Shown: positions 29,519 to 40,517, counted from the first letter of the stretch. The stretch is 64,000 bases of DNA from Cytobacillus pseudoceanisediminis (GCF_023516215.1 NZ_CP097349.1:1860001-1924000), one strand, 5' to 3'. A program made the numbers and translations. Notes: generated by a model not told the origin, from the sequence alone.

Positions 29519-30412
29519 TTATTTCTTCCTCTTCACCATAATTCCGGCCTCTTCCTCAAGAGGCTTAATGACTGCCGACATATCCTGATCGCCATGGCCT
29601 TGCTCAGCGGCTGTCTGGAATGCTTTTTCAGCCAGTTGCCCGGTAAATTGGTTTAAGCCGGCTTCCTGTAAAAGCTGGTTGGCAAGCCGGACATCCTTGT
29701 GGACATATTTCACAGCCCCTCCTGGTGTGAAGTGGCGATCGAATACGTATTGTTCCATATGCCTGCGCAGGATTCTGCTGTCGCCATAGCTTGTCTCCAG
29801 CACTTTTAAGAGCTGTTCGGAATCCAGCCCATAAGCAGATCCGGCTACCATTGCCTCTGATGCAGCCAGAGAGTGAACAGCAACAAGATACTGATTAATC
29901 AGCTTGGCAATGCTGCCTGAACCCGAAGGTCCCAGATATTCTATGGTGTCACCGAGCATCTCCAGTACCGGCTTAACTTTTTGAAAAGCCACTTTTCCGC
30001 CGCCTGCCATGATCGTTAATGTCCCGCTTTCTGCTCCTTCAGGACCTCCGCTAACCGGACAATCCAGATAACTGATCTTTTTTGCATCTGTCATCTCAAA
30101 GATAGTTTTACTCGTGTCTGCCCCTACCGATGTGAAGTCAATGCATATCGTTCCAGGCTTGGCACTTTGAATGATTCCCTCTTTACCTGTATAGACGTTC
30201 AGCACATCGTCTGGCATAGAAAGACAGGTACACACGACTTGACATTGGCTGGCCAGATTGCTGATCGTTTCCGAATAAAAGGCACCCAGATCAATAAGGG
30301 GCTGTGCTTTTTCAATTGTCCGATTATGAACGATGACGTGAAAGCCATTGCCCAGGAGGCGCTTGGCCATCCGCGAGCCCATTACTCCTGTTCCAATAAA
30401 TCCAATCTTCAT
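29519..30412 (-). CDS. NAD(P)-dependent beta-hydroxyacid dehydrogenase family
   Basis: 297-aa 3-hydroxyisobutyrate/tartronate-semialdehyde reductase-type enzyme. Rossmann motif GFIGTGVMGSRMAKRLL at residues 4-20, substrate loop DCPVSGGPEGAESGTL near 119 and the catalytic-lysine region SIAKLINQYLV near 165. It overlaps the upstream isomerase gene by four bases (ATGA), so the two are coupled. An isomerase plus this reductase is the arrangement of the hydroxypyruvate/tartronate semialdehyde route, which makes that chemistry attractive but unproven. Confidence 0.85.
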   Translation of the reverse strand: MKIGFIGTGVMGSRMAKRLLGNGFHVIVHNRTIEKAQPLIDLGAFYSETISNLASQCQVVCTCLSMPDDVLNVYTGKEGIIQSAKPGTICIDFTSVGADTSKTIFEMTDAKKISYLDCPVSGGPEGAESGTLTIMAGGGKVAFQKVKPVLEMLGDTIEYLGPSGSGSIAKLINQYLVAVHSLAASEAMVAGSAYGLDSEQLLKVLETSYGDSRILRRHMEQYVFDRHFTPGGAVKYVHKDVRLANQLLQEAGLNQFTGQLAEKAFQTAAEQGHGDQDMSAVIKPLEEEAGIMVKRKK

Positions 30413-31170
30413 GATATCACCCCTTTCTGCCAGGCAAAACTCTCTTCACTTCTGCCTTGCGGATTATATTCAAGACCAATTAAGCCTCGATAGTGTTTAC
30501 TCAAATATTGAAGAATATCGGTATAATTCATTTCACCTGTCCCTGGCTGCTGTCTGCCCGGATGGTCAGCAATTTGCACATGCGAAACCAGCTCAGCGTA
30601 TTTTTGATACATGGAAAGAGAATGGCCATAAATTCTTTCAATATGGTAAAAGTCGAATTGAAGCTTCACATTCGGCAAAGCGACACGATGGATTATGTCT
30701 GATGCCTGCTGGATATCATTTAAGAAATAGCCAGGCATGTCGAATGGGTTGATAGGCTCAATTAATAGGGTTATCTCATGCCTAGACATTGCAGTGCCCG
30801 CATAAAGGAGATTTTCTATAAATACTTCCAGATTATTGTCTGGCTGTATCCCCGCCATACAATGTATCTTTTTAACTCCAAGGCCATTTGCATAACGGAT
30901 CCCCCTTTCAACTGATTTTCTAAATTCCTCTATACGTACGGGGTCTGCTGCCAGGCCACGGTCCCCTTTTTCCCATTGACCTGGCGGCAGGTTAATTAAG
31001 TCCATCGATAACTGATTTTGCTTAAGCTCTGCTTTGATTTCTTCTATTGTAAATGTATATGGAAACTGGCACTCCACATAAACAAAACCAGCTTCACGGG
31101 CTTTTTTAAACCGCTCCAAAAAAGGAAATTCTGTAAAAACGGTTGAAAGATTAACAGAATATCTATTCAT
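30409..31170 (-). CDS. Sugar isomerase/epimerase, TIM barrel (hydroxypyruvate isomerase-like)
   Basis: 253-aa xylose-isomerase-like TIM barrel. Metal-site residues are expected in LLIEPINPFDMPGYF (Glu), VKLQFDFYHIERI (Asp and His), SHVQIADHPGRQQPGTGEMNY (His) and GLIGLEYNP (Glu), the pattern of hydroxypyruvate isomerase (Hyi) and related epimerases. GGAGG is seven bases before the ATG. Coupled to the downstream dehydrogenase. Exact substrate unknown. Confidence 0.82.
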   Translation of the reverse strand: MNRYSVNLSTVFTEFPFLERFKKAREAGFVYVECQFPYTFTIEEIKAELKQNQLSMDLINLPPGQWEKGDRGLAADPVRIEEFRKSVERGIRYANGLGVKKIHCMAGIQPDNNLEVFIENLLYAGTAMSRHEITLLIEPINPFDMPGYFLNDIQQASDIIHRVALPNVKLQFDFYHIERIYGHSLSMYQKYAELVSHVQIADHPGRQQPGTGEMNYTDILQYLSKHYRGLIGLEYNPQGRSEESFAWQKGVIS

Positions 31171-31371
31171 GATAGCCTCCTGGAATAGGGTTATTGTTAA
31201 TAAAATGGTCTTTTCTCATAGATTGTTGTTTTTGGTTTTGAAATCAGCGGGGAGGACGTAAGCCTCCCGCTGGAGTCAAGTGACCTCAGCTCCAATCAAC
31301 TCAGCAAATTAAACGAAGGTATTTAGAAAGAAGGAGACTTCACAAAAATAGCCTTTAAAACATGCAGAACT

Positions 31372-32250
31372 TTAAATATCTGATCCTGTTGAAGGCCCTT
31401 TTAGTTCATAGCCATTTGCAAAGTACTGTATCGTTTCTAGCTCATTGCCATTCAGTTCACGATTGACACTGGATTGATAGGCATTCTTCATTTCTTCCAT
31501 TTGTCCTTCGAATTCTTCTGTTAGTCTTGCTGCCTTCCTGAGCATGGCCGTTTCCACCTGGTACTCTGCCTTTGAGATGGCAGTCCCGTGGGACAAAATA
31601 TATGTATCTGCATCAAACTGTTCCAGTGCATCCAATAGCTGAAGCACACAGTCTGCCGTGTAATTCCATTTACTTGCGTAAAGATTCGCGTAAATCGCAT
31701 CGCCGAGAAATAATATTTTTTCTTCTTTTATATATACCACCACCGAGTCTGGAGAATGGTCCCCGCCGACTCTTTGCAGTTGGCAGCTCACACCGCCAAG
31801 ATCGATTTCAAGAATATTCTCAAAAGTGATATCTGGAAGTTTAACCTTAATGCTTCGATCATTACCATACTCGTTCTTAATAGCGCTCGCGCAAAATTCT
31901 ATTTCGATTCCGCTTTTCACACGTTCATCCAATGCCTCATCTGTCCATTGGTAAGGGATTAGCTTTTCCATTTCAGCTTTGGTGAGATTAGAAGCAATAG
32001 ATGGAATATCCAGTGCAGGCAGGCCGAAAATATGATCCCAGTGCCAATGAGTCAGGACCACCATTCTCGGTGAAGGTATTCGCAGTTTCTCCAGCTCGCT
32101 TAAAAACAATTGAGCATGTGCTTCAGAATTGCCTGCATCAATCATCAAAGTCATTCGATCCCCGACCACAGCCCCTAAAATAGGACGGTCAGTTTCTGAA
32201 ACAGGAGTTTGATACCAAACCCTGTGCTTAAGTTTTTCTAAAGTTTGCAT
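31372..32250 (-). CDS. MBL-fold metallohydrolase
   Basis: 292-aa metallo-beta-lactamase fold hydrolase. The zinc motif HWHWDHIFG is near residue 83, and RVGGDHSPDSVVVYI and ILFLGDAIYANLY hold the further His and Asp ligands. The C-terminal quarter is helical. GGAGGGAGG precedes the ATG. It lies between xynB and the isomerase gene on the same strand; a separate terminator after xynB implies its own transcript. Substrate unknown; thioesterase, lactonase or phosphodiesterase activity are all possible. Confidence 0.8.
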   Translation of the reverse strand: MQTLEKLKHRVWYQTPVSETDRPILGAVVGDRMTLMIDAGNSEAHAQLFLSELEKLRIPSPRMVVLTHWHWDHIFGLPALDIPSIASNLTKAEMEKLIPYQWTDEALDERVKSGIEIEFCASAIKNEYGNDRSIKVKLPDITFENILEIDLGGVSCQLQRVGGDHSPDSVVVYIKEEKILFLGDAIYANLYASKWNYTADCVLQLLDALEQFDADTYILSHGTAISKAEYQVETAMLRKAARLTEEFEGQMEEMKNAYQSSVNRELNGNELETIQYFANGYELKGPSTGSDI

Positions 32251-32323
32251 AAAATCCTCCCTCCGATTCTTTTGTACATTAATTCGTTAAAAGTGAATAG
32301 AATCCTTTTTCTCTATTATATAG

Positions 32324-32352
32324 AAAAAACTGCTCAATACTTGAGCAGCCCC
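32324..32352 (-). terminator. Terminator of the xyn operon
   Basis: CTGCTCAA tac TTGAGCAG stem with T6 on the minus strand. A nearly identical hairpin stands at 40680-40698, at the other end of this locus. Confidence 0.85.
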
Positions 32353-32361
32353 ATTTTATGA

Positions 32362-33972
32362 TTAAGATTCGCCTTTATAAACAAAGTAATCAAAATCGGC
32401 AAATTGATTTTGGCCGGAAGTGTCCTGACATTGCATGCCGACGAATGCACCTGTAAAAAAACCGCCGCCCTTTATGTAATCATCCGATAATTTATGAGAT
32501 TGAAAAGGAACTGCAAGTTCTGTCCAGTTCTCACCGTCGAATGAATAAGAATAATTATATTCATGGATATGGACATTTACACGAAGGTAAACATATTTCA
32601 CTTCTGCCGGGATTTCAATTTCACTCCCTTTTAACGGCTGGGAGAAAGTAAAATTATCGCATGACACCAATTCCAGGATTCGTCCTTTATCTTCATTCCA
32701 GCTGACCTGGCATGACGTCCAGTTTTCAGTATTATAATAATTAACGAGACCGGCAGATTGCTGGAAGGTTTCGGGCTCAAATGCCACCTTTGTTTCAGCA
32801 GTAAAAGAAAAGTGCTGCCATCTTCTCGCTATGAAGGCCTGTGTGAATTTGGATGTTAAGCTTTCTTTCCCATATAACCGAAGATGGCCAGGGTTATCCT
32901 TCAAAGAAACAATATTCTCACCGAGCGGAATCCTTAAATTCTGGAAATGCAGGTTTAGGGTTTCACTATCAAAATCGTCTTTTTCCGGAAAATCTCTTCC
33001 CCACTTTACTTCCTTAATTTTTGGCCCTTCTATTTCAAGGGCAGGCTCGTTCCCGCCAGTTACATAAGGCCAGTCATTCTTCCATTCCAGCCTTTGTATG
33101 GCAGTCTCCCTTCCAAGAGGACAATAACCGCGCGGGTCAAGTAAGGGATGACCCTCTCTTGTTAAGGGGCGTCCTGTAAGATGGACAAGAAACCACTCAT
33201 CTGTATGAGTTTTTACCATTGAGGCGTGACCGGCCTTTTGCAGAGGGTTCCTCGGTGACCCGAAAGATGAAATGAGCGGATTTTCAGGGTGTACTTCATA
33301 TGGCCCCCTTATGTTCTTTGATCTCGCAATGGTGGCCTGATGATCATATTTAGTTCCGCCTTCAGCAGTCAGCAAATAATAATAACCATTGATTTTATAC
33401 AAATGCGGTGCTTCTGTCAGTTTGATATCAGTCCCCTTGAAGATGACCTCCGCTTTCCCTTTCAGCTTTTGCTTCTGTACGTCAAATTCCTGCAAAGCGA
33501 TTCCGTAAAAGTTGTGATGGCCGGCACGGTGATCCCACACCATGTTGACCAAATATTTTTTTCCGTCCTCATCATGGAACATAGAAGGGTCAAAGCCTGA
33601 ACTATTTAAATACACAGGATCAGACCATTCCCCTTCTACGCTTTCACATACTGAAAGGTAATTATGGCAATCCTTCCACTGGCCATCCACCACTTTTACA
33701 TCCGTATAAATAAGCCAGAACCGGCCATCGTGATAGGATAAAGCAGGTGCCCAAACCCCGCCTGAATCCGGACTTCCTGTCATATTCAGCTGGCTTATCC
33801 GACTTAATGGCCTTGCAGCCAGACGCCAATTTTTCAGATCCTTAGAATGATAGATTCCAACACCGGGAAACCACTCAAAAGTGGAAACAGCAATATAATA
33901 ATCTTCTCCCACCCGGCAAATGCTCGGATCAGGATTAAATCCTGTTAAAATCGGATTGCGTATAAGTGCCAT
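32362..33972 (-). CDS. xynB: Beta-xylosidase, GH43 (XynB)
   Basis: 536-aa glycoside hydrolase closely resembling B. subtilis XynB over its whole length. The five-bladed propeller domain has general base D15 (GFNPDPSIC), the pKa-modulating Asp in [11 protein letters not shown] and acid E in LTEAPHLY. The C-terminal beta-sandwich (from about residue 325) includes [12 protein letters not shown] and ends with [19 protein letters not shown]. No signal peptide, so it cleaves imported xylo-oligosaccharides in the cytoplasm. Last gene of the ABC importer/yesL operon. Confidence 0.95.
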   Translation of the reverse strand: MALIRNPILTGFNPDPSICRVGEDYYIAVSTFEWFPGVGIYHSKDLKNWRLAARPLSRISQLNMTGSPDSGGVWAPALSYHDGRFWLIYTDVKVVDGQWKDCHNYLSVCESVEGEWSDPVYLNSSGFDPSMFHDEDGKKYLVNMVWDHRAGHHNFYGIALQEFDVQKQKLKGKAEVIFKGTDIKLTEAPHLYKINGYYYLLTAEGGTKYDHQATIARSKNIRGPYEVHPENPLISSFGSPRNPLQKAGHASMVKTHTDEWFLVHLTGRPLTREGHPLLDPRGYCPLGRETAIQRLEWKNDWPYVTGGNEPALEIEGPKIKEVKWGRDFPEKDDFDSETLNLHFQNLRIPLGENIVSLKDNPGHLRLYGKESLTSKFTQAFIARRWQHFSFTAETKVAFEPETFQQSAGLVNYYNTENWTSCQVSWNEDKGRILELVSCDNFTFSQPLKGSEIEIPAEVKYVYLRVNVHIHEYNYSYSFDGENWTELAVPFQSHKLSDDYIKGGGFFTGAFVGMQCQDTSGQNQFADFDYFVYKGES

Positions 33973-34000
33973 TTGACCATACCTTTCATTTTATTATTCC

Positions 34001-34662
34001 TTAAATATGTCTGCTTAAGCCCGAATGACTGAACTGTTCAGGCTGCTGGCGCTTTTGCCTCGCTTCAATCTTCCTAAAACTGTACATTCCCCCATACATC
34101 AAAATCCATGTAATGGAAACAGCGCTAAAGAAGGGAATAAATGCAGGACTGTACAAAAGCAGAAAAATGATGGATCCGGCAGAGGCTGCTATGATCAGGG
34201 TAAGATGCAGGTTAAGGATCCCAAGTAAACATGAATTTTTTATATATTCGGTTACTGTTAAATCAAAATGTACATAAACCGGAAAAATATACATCAGAGT
34301 AATGAAATAAAGAGCTGATATAATCAGCATCGGTACGAAAAACAGCAACTGCAGAACCCCTTCTAAGCCATTTACAAAATGCAAATCCAAAAGAATGAAC
34401 CCCGCGCAGATAACAAGTATGAAACCAAGCAAATTAGATTTAGTAAATTCCTTTTTATAGATTGATAGGAAAGTATCCCAAACAGGCACTTCTGTCTGTT
34501 TCATCTGCCACTTGCGGACGATAGTGAAGAGAGATACAGTTGCCGGCATGAAGCCAAATACAATTAGCCCCCCGCCGTAAATAACAGCCAGAGCAAGTTA
34601 ACATAAGCAAGCTTCATGATCCATTCACATATTGTAAATAGCTTGCCCAGCGTACTTTGCAT
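34001..34662 (-). CDS. yesL: YesL-like DUF624 membrane protein, frameshifted
   Basis: About 220 aa with four to five membrane helices. DUF624/YesL proteins commonly accompany sugar ABC importers with YesM/YesN regulators; their role is unknown. ATG at 34662 follows GGAGGTGAT and gives MQSTLGKLFTICEWIMKLAY; the frame breaks at the C6 run 34568-34573 (G6 on the coding strand) and a seventh G restores TAGGLIVFGFMPATVSLF. A late ATG at 34549 is the only start without that correction. Confidence 0.82.
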
Positions 34663-34689
34663 GTTTATCACCTCCTCTGCTTTGGATGA

Positions 34690-35589
34690 TTAGCCTTTAA
34701 CGGAGCCAGATGCTATCCCCTCAACGATGCGATTGCTTAATATCAGAAAGGCAATTAATATTGGCAGGATGCTGATGACCAGTGTGGCACCTATAGCACC
34801 CCAATCCGTAGTATACTGGCCAATGAAATTCTGGATTCCAACTGTAAGTGTCTTAAAGCTATCCGAACTGATAAATGTATTCACAAATACAAATTCATTC
34901 CAGTTGTAAATCATATTAATAATCGCAGCCGTTGCCATTACCGGCATCGTCATAGGCAGAGTGATTTTAAAGAAAATATGATGGATGGATGCACCATCCA
35001 TGACTGCTGCTTCTTCTACCTCCCTTGGCAAAGCTTCATAGAAGCCCAGCAAAATCATAATGGTGATTGGAAGGTTGAAAGCTGTGTAAGTTAGAATAAT
35101 GGATATCGGATTATCAATCAGATTGGTATTGGTAAAAGTGCTGAATAAAGGGATCAAAGTTGAATGGACCGGTATCATTAAACCGACCATAAACAGTCCC
35201 AGCACCAGCCTGTTGCCTTTCCAATGCATTCTCGTAATGGCAAAGGTAACCATGCTGGCTAAAACAACAGTCAGAATGACAGCTGCAAGGGTGTACGTTA
35301 CACTATTTATAAAATAGAGGCTGATATTTCCTTCCGTCCAAACCTTTGCGTAATTTTCCCATTTAGGGTTTTCCGGCAATGAGAATGGAGACATATTGAA
35401 TACTTCCTGGCTGCTTTTCAGGGAAAAAAGAAATAGCCAGATAATCGGGAAAATCTGAAACACGGCGACAAGAACCAGGAACACATACATGATGCCATAT
35501 GCTAAACGGTTCACAATTGGTTTTGAGACAAGCTTTGTGTCCAGTCCATTTCCTATGCGCGGGGCGCCATCAGGTTTTACTGTTTCCAT
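34690..35589 (-). CDS. Sugar ABC transporter permease (MalG/YtcP type)
   Basis: 299 aa with six predicted membrane helices and the EAA motif EALPREVEEAAVMDGAS(I)HHIFFKITLP near residue 195. It carries a charged N-terminal extension before the first helix. GGGAGG lies upstream of ATG 35589. It pairs with the permease gene 18 bases upstream and the binding protein at 36560 to import (xylo-)oligosaccharides; no ATPase gene is present, so a shared MsmX-type ATPase probably serves it. Confidence 0.92.
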   Translation of the reverse strand: METVKPDGAPRIGNGLDTKLVSKPIVNRLAYGIMYVFLVLVAVFQIFPIIWLFLFSLKSSQEVFNMSPFSLPENPKWENYAKVWTEGNISLYFINSVTYTLAAVILTVVLASMVTFAITRMHWKGNRLVLGLFMVGLMIPVHSTLIPLFSTFTNTNLIDNPISIILTYTAFNLPITIMILLGFYEALPREVEEAAVMDGASIHHIFFKITLPMTMPVMATAAIINMIYNWNEFVFVNTFISSDSFKTLTVGIQNFIGQYTTDWGAIGATLVISILPILIAFLILSNRIVEGIASGSVKG

Positions 35590-35607
35590 ACATTTTCCTC
35601 CCTTCCA

Positions 35608-36483
35608 TTAATAGATATCTTTATTAGCAGCTGTATATCTGCGGATGATGTAAGTAACAACAAGACAAATGACCAGCAGGAAAAATCCGATGGCACTCGC
35701 ATATCCAAAGTCAAAACCCTTAAATGCTTTCTGATACATATAAGACGCCATTACTTCGCTTGCTCCATTCGGACCGCCTCCGGTCATGACATAGATCAGG
35801 TCAAAGTATTTCAGCGAGCCTACGACTGCTAGAACAATTGTTACTTTAATTACATTCATAATCAAAGGGAGCTTTATTTTAAGGGCAATCTGCAAGGGAG
35901 AAGCCCCATCAATTCTTGCTGCTTCAACAAGTGATTCAGGAATATTTTTTAATGCTGCATAATAAATGAGAATGTAAAAACCGGCGTATTGCCATATAAT
36001 TGGTATAATGATGGCATAGAGTGCGAGATTGGCATCCGCTAGCCATGCAGGCGGATCTTCAATGCCGATAGCTACTAACACTGTGTTCAGCATGCCATTT
36101 GAAGGGTGGTATATCTTCATCCAAAGCTGTGCAATTGCGACTGATGCCAGCAGCATGGGGATCAGGTATATCTTCCTTAATAAATCTGCACCTTTGATTT
36201 TACTGGCGAGGATAATGGAAATGAACAAGTAGCCGATCAGACTTAATGCAGAAAACAGGGCCAGCGAAAAGGAATGCAATGCACTTTTCCAAAAGAGTGC
36301 ATCTTTCATCAGTACCTTGTAATTCTTTAGGCCGATGAAATCCATTTCTCCAATGCCATTCCATTTCATTAAACCATAGTAGCCTGTCTGTATAATCGGC
36401 ACATAGATCAGCGTAAGGACCAGGAAAAGGGCAGGTGTGATGTACAGTGCGATGACTTTTTTATTGGAAAGCACTTTATTCAT
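35608..36483 (-). CDS. Sugar ABC transporter permease (MalF/LacF type)
   Basis: 291 aa, six predicted helices, EAA loop NIPESLVEAARIDGASPLQI near residue 190 and the C-terminal ASAIGFFLLVICLVVTYIIRRY. AGGAGCTGAA precedes ATG 36483. Separated from the binding-protein gene by 76 bases holding a stem-loop. Confidence 0.92.
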   Translation of the reverse strand: MNKVLSNKKVIALYITPALFLVLTLIYVPIIQTGYYGLMKWNGIGEMDFIGLKNYKVLMKDALFWKSALHSFSLALFSALSLIGYLFISIILASKIKGADLLRKIYLIPMLLASVAIAQLWMKIYHPSNGMLNTVLVAIGIEDPPAWLADANLALYAIIIPIIWQYAGFYILIYYAALKNIPESLVEAARIDGASPLQIALKIKLPLIMNVIKVTIVLAVVGSLKYFDLIYVMTGGGPNGASEVMASYMYQKAFKGFDFGYASAIGFFLLVICLVVTYIIRRYTAANKDIY

Positions 36484-36508
36484 TTCATTTCAGCTCCTTC
36501 CTGTTAGA

Positions 36509-36542
36509 ATTAGAAAGGATATACCCCAACAGCAGATATATC
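36509..36542 (-). promoter_or_regulatory. Intercistronic stem-loop between binding protein and permease
   Basis: AAAGGATATA ... TATATCCTTT stem. Such hairpins often protect or terminate the upstream message so that binding protein exceeds permease; that role is inferred. Confidence 0.55.
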
Positions 36543-36559
36543 CTTTTTCGGGAAGGCTG

Positions 36560-37873
36560 TTAATTCCCTTCCTCAGCCTTAAGAGCCTCTTCATGCTGTT
36601 TGGCATAATCAGCTGGTTTTACTTCATTGCCGAACAGTGATTGGATAAGGTTTAAATGTGTTTCTGCAACCGAAGCACTCATTTGGACATCAGCAAATAA
36701 GGTTAAGCTGCTGGCTTTATTTAACTCATTTAAAACATCAATATACAGTTCCGGAAGATCCACTTTACCGGTATCAACCTTCGTGGCAGGAATTACACCC
36801 GCTTTTTCAACAGATTGCTCTCCCCATTTTTCAACAAAGAACTTTACAAATTCTTTTGATTCATCTTTAACCTTTGAATTCTCAGCTACGAATAACCCTA
36901 CTCCCGGGCCGCCCACCCAGCTGTCGATATTTCCTTTGCCTCCGTCAACGGTCGGGAATTTAAAGAATCCAACGTTTTCCCTGAAATCCTGCGGAATTTC
37001 TTCATTCGTCGTAAAATTAGGGAGCTCCCAGGTTCCCATTAGATACATTGCCGCATTGCCGTTCAGGAACTCAGCCTTTCCTTCGTCATTTGAAAGTCCA
37101 TTATAGCCTTTATTAAATGCGTTCTCTTTGACAAGGTTTTGAACTTCTTCAGCAGCTGATACCAGTGCCGGATCTTCGAACGAACCAGAGCGGTCAATAG
37201 CTTTATTAAGAACTTCAGCCCCGCCAATTCGGTCTGCCAGGTACATGTACCACAAGGATCCTGTCCAGCGGTCTTTATTTCCAAGTGCAATCGGGGCAAC
37301 CCCGTTGTCTGTCAATGTCTTAACAGCATTTTCAAACTCACTGTAAGTGTGGGGTACATCAAGATCATATTTCTCAAAAATTTCTTTATTGTAGTAAATA
37401 GGTGCAATGTTCAGCTCAAGAGGCAAACCATAGGTTTTTCCATCGAGAGCGTAGGCTTCCGTAGTCCCGCTTACAAAAGATTCCTTCAAACCATCATTCA
37501 GTACATCATCCAGCTCTGCAAATAGATTGCCTTTCACAAATGGGGTCATATATCCGGCTGCCCAGGTAAACCCTACATCCGGCAATTCATTAGAAGATGA
37601 AAGAACTTTGATTTTATTTTTGTACTGTTCATTTTCCAGAACTTCGACTTCAATTTTCACATCTTCATGCTCGGCTTCATATTGTTCAATAATATCTGTA
37701 ACAATCTGATTTTGCTGCTTGGAGCTTCCTGCCGGCCATAAGTGCATGAATTTAATGGTTTTTTTGGAACCGTTTTCACCACTGGCCGTATCGGTGTTTC
37801 CGCTGCATCCTGCGAGCGCTGCTGCCAGGATCAGCACTGCAATAAGTATTAATGAATGCGCTTTCTTAAGCAT
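36560..37873 (-). CDS. Sugar-binding lipoprotein of ABC importer
   Basis: 437-aa extracellular solute-binding protein (family 1). The signal peptide ends in lipobox LAGCSG with lipid-anchored C23. Family landmarks are IKFMHLWPAGSSKQQNQIV, FTWAAGYMTPFVKGNLFAEL, GLPLELNIAPIYYNKEIFEKY and MGTWELPNF. First gene of the importer operon, controlled presumably by the adjacent two-component system. Xylo-oligosaccharide as ligand is inferred from xynB. Confidence 0.92.
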   Translation of the reverse strand: MLKKAHSLILIAVLILAAALAGCSGNTDTASGENGSKKTIKFMHLWPAGSSKQQNQIVTDIIEQYEAEHEDVKIEVEVLENEQYKNKIKVLSSSNELPDVGFTWAAGYMTPFVKGNLFAELDDVLNDGLKESFVSGTTEAYALDGKTYGLPLELNIAPIYYNKEIFEKYDLDVPHTYSEFENAVKTLTDNGVAPIALGNKDRWTGSLWYMYLADRIGGAEVLNKAIDRSGSFEDPALVSAAEEVQNLVKENAFNKGYNGLSNDEGKAEFLNGNAAMYLMGTWELPNFTTNEEIPQDFRENVGFFKFPTVDGGKGNIDSWVGGPGVGLFVAENSKVKDESKEFVKFFVEKWGEQSVEKAGVIPATKVDTGKVDLPELYIDVLNELNKASSLTLFADVQMSASVAETHLNLIQSLFGNEVKPADYAKQHEEALKAEEGN

Positions 37874-37930
37874 TTTCCTAACCCCTATTTCTTAATTATT
37901 CTAACAATTCTAATGATAACACCACTAAAA

Positions 37931-37954
37931 AATCGCGGTAAGGTAACCGCGATT
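37931..37954 (-). terminator. Terminator of the sensor-regulator operon
   Basis: AATCGCGGT aaggta ACCGCGATT stem with a T6 run on the minus strand, between the response-regulator stop and the binding-protein gene promoter. Confidence 0.9.
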
Positions 37955-37973
37955 GGGAAAAATTCCACTATTT

Positions 37974-38765
37974 TTAGATGGGAGTTTCATCAAGTTCGGT
38001 CAGCTTCCGGTATTTGCTTGGGGTCACACCTTCCGAGTCTTTAAAAAGTTTAATAAAGTACTTGGCTGTTTGATACCCGGCCTGCCGGGCCACTTCATCT
38101 ATTGGCAAATCCGTGGTTATGAGCAGCTTTTTCGCCAATTGCAGTCTTTTTCTTGTCAAATATTCACTAAAAGTAATGCTGGTCTGCTCTTTAAACATCG
38201 CACTAAAATAACTGGCATTCAGATGCACTGCATCAGCGACTTCTTTGAGAGAAATTTGTCCCGGAAGGTTTTCGTTCACATAAGCAATGGCCTGTTTGAC
38301 AGATGAATTTACATACTCTTTTTTGCTTCCAGCTCAAGCAGGCCTTGATCTGCGACTTTTTCCAAATAATCTGCCCTGACCATATGTTCTTCCGTTTCAA
38401 GGGCTTCTTCAATTGCCTTTATAAGACTTTCCTTCCGCAGTGGTTTGACCAGATAGTTGAGAACACCAAGCCGGATGGCTTCCTGGGCATATTCAAAATC
38501 AGGATAGCCTGAAATTATCATGACAGCCGGCTTGTATCCTTGGTTTCTGATGTTTTTCAGCAGTGCCAAACCAGTCCATTTCTGGCATGCATATATCTGT
38601 AATAAGCAGGTTCACTCTGGTCCTCTGGAATAACTCTAAAGCTTCCTGTCCATCAGCTGCGCTTAGAATCTCAAGTCTCCCTGCTGACCATCCTTCCAGT
38701 GTCTTTTTCAGCCCCTGTCTTGTTGTCTCTTCATCATCCACTATTAAGATTATCTTTGTATTCAC
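37974..38765 (-). CDS. Response regulator with AraC output (YesN-like), two frameshifts
   Basis: About 263 aa. A receiver domain with phospho-acceptor D57 (LLITDICMPEMDG), T/S and K sites in MIISGYPDF and YLVKPLRKE, then an AraC double helix-turn-helix (ISLKEVADAVHLNASYFSAMFKEQTSITFSEYL; VARQAGYQTAKYFIKLFKDSEGVTPSKYR). The frame breaks twice: an apparent extra base at 38573 (MD to GLALLKNIR) and a missing base in the T6 run 38319-38324 (EAKK to EYVNSSVKQ). GTG start at 38765 overlaps the kinase gene. It should activate the xylo-oligosaccharide importer. Confidence 0.85.
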
Positions 38766-40517
38766 CTTTATTTCCCTCCCCCGCAGGTATTACGAACACA
38801 ACTTTAGTGCCTGAACCCAACTCACTTTCCAGATGAAGACCGCCAAGGGAATAGGCATCATAATAAAGGCTGAGCCTTTTGTTAACGTTTGTCAGCGCCA
38901 TCCCAATCCCTTTAAATGAAGAAACATTCTCTTTTTTTATCTCCTCGTTTAACTGATGAAGCTCTATCTGATCAATCCCCGGGCCGTTATCCTGCACCGT
39001 GATTTTGACCGAGTCCCCACCGGCTGATTCTTCTAATTTGATAAGGACAGTTCCTTGTATTCTCTTATTTTCAATTCCATGCTGTATAGCATTTTCAACT
39101 AATGGCTGTATAATCAGTTTTGGTATTTTCACACCAAGGAGCTTGGGCGGTGCAGCAATTTTCCATAACAGTCTTTCGCCAAGCCGCATTTTCATTAGGC
39201 GCATATACCGTTCAATATGATCAAGTTCATCATGTATGGTAACCCATTCAGCAGATCTGCGATTCCCGATTGTATATCGGAAAAGTTCAGACATTGAAAT
39301 GACAATCTCAGCCAATTCCTCTTCCTCTTTCTCCTCCAGGGACCAGTAAAGTGCGTTTAGAGTGTTGTAAAGAAAATGCGGATCAATTTGGGCCTGCAGT
39401 GCCTTCAGCTCCGTTCGGGACCGAAGCAATTCTTTTTCATAAACAACCTGTATTAAGTGGTTGGTCCTTTCAACCATTTTATTGTAGGTGTTATTTAATT
39501 CAATAAATTCAAGTGAGGAATTACTCTCAGGATTCAGTTTTAATTCATCCATTTTGGCATTTTTCATCGTATTAGTCAGTTTTTTAATCGGTCTGGTGAT
39601 CATGGTGGCAAGCACTATGGAGGAAATGACAAATAAAAAGAATCCAATGGAAACTGCTAAAATGATTACTGCTCGAACTTTCGTAACGCCCTGCAGCAGA
39701 AAACTCATCGGCTTCAGGATGACAAAAGTCCAGCCTGTCAGAGCTGACTTTTCAGTAACAGCCATATATTCCTGATCACGGATCATAATCGATTTTTCCT
39801 CTTGCTGGATAATGCTTTTTATGTCGAGTCCATAATCATAAGTAATGGGTGTTAAGTCGCGATCGAGAAGCATCATATAATCGTTTTGTCCGTTTTCTTC
39901 ATTATTGCCCTGAACCTGAAAATAACTGTTGGAAATACGGACGACAAGATAACCGCCATTCGAGAACCAGCGATCCATCAGACTGACTCTCCGTATGGCT
40001 GCGGAATAGCTGGTGTTTCCCTTATCCTTCCCAGTCCAAACAAGCTTCCCCTTTTCCTTGTCAGCGGCTTTCACCCACTTTGAATCGATGACTTTAAAAA
40101 TATTTTTCCCATCGAATGGATAAATTCTTTTGCCTTCTGCATTATACAGTTCAATTGAAGATATTCCATCTGAGTAGGCATATGTATTATTGATGATTTT
40201 TATCAGGGATTCCAATTTTCCATAATCCATGCTTTCCCCTTCAAGCATCTTTAGGAGCATTTGCTGAACAGTGCTATTGGTCATGAGCTGATTAGTCAGA
40301 GTATCAATCTGTTTATAAAGCGTTTCCATTCTGCCGTTGGCTTCTGCAGCAGTTTGCTGAATCTGGCGTTCCGCATTTTGCCTGAAAAAGCCGCCTAATT
40401 GGTCATAGACTACGAGTGAAACAAATGCCAGGACAAACAGCATGACGCTTAAAAACACTGCTAAAATCTGGTTTCGCAGTGTATTGAATTTTTTAAAGAA
40501 GAAAGAAAACTCTTCAT
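38734..40517 (-). CDS. Sensor histidine kinase (YesM-like), N-terminal frameshift
   Basis: About 594 aa: membrane helix (residues about 17-37), extracellular Cache-like domain, second helix near residue 295, HAMP, then a His_kinase domain with phospho-acceptor H in ALQAQIDPHFLYNTLNALYW and an HATPase with VENAIQHGIE and DNGPGI. ATG at 40517 follows AGGTGA; the T6 run 40489-40494 needs one more base to join MKSFLSSLKK to FNTLRNQILAVFLS. It overlaps the regulator gene by 32 bases. Senses an extracellular sugar or the loaded binding protein. Confidence 0.88.

Noticed and set aside
31249..31275. GC-rich hairpin (GGGAGG ... CCTCCC) after the MBL gene as a riboswitch
   Set aside because: No conserved riboswitch elements and no T run; it is just a stable stem of unknown role.
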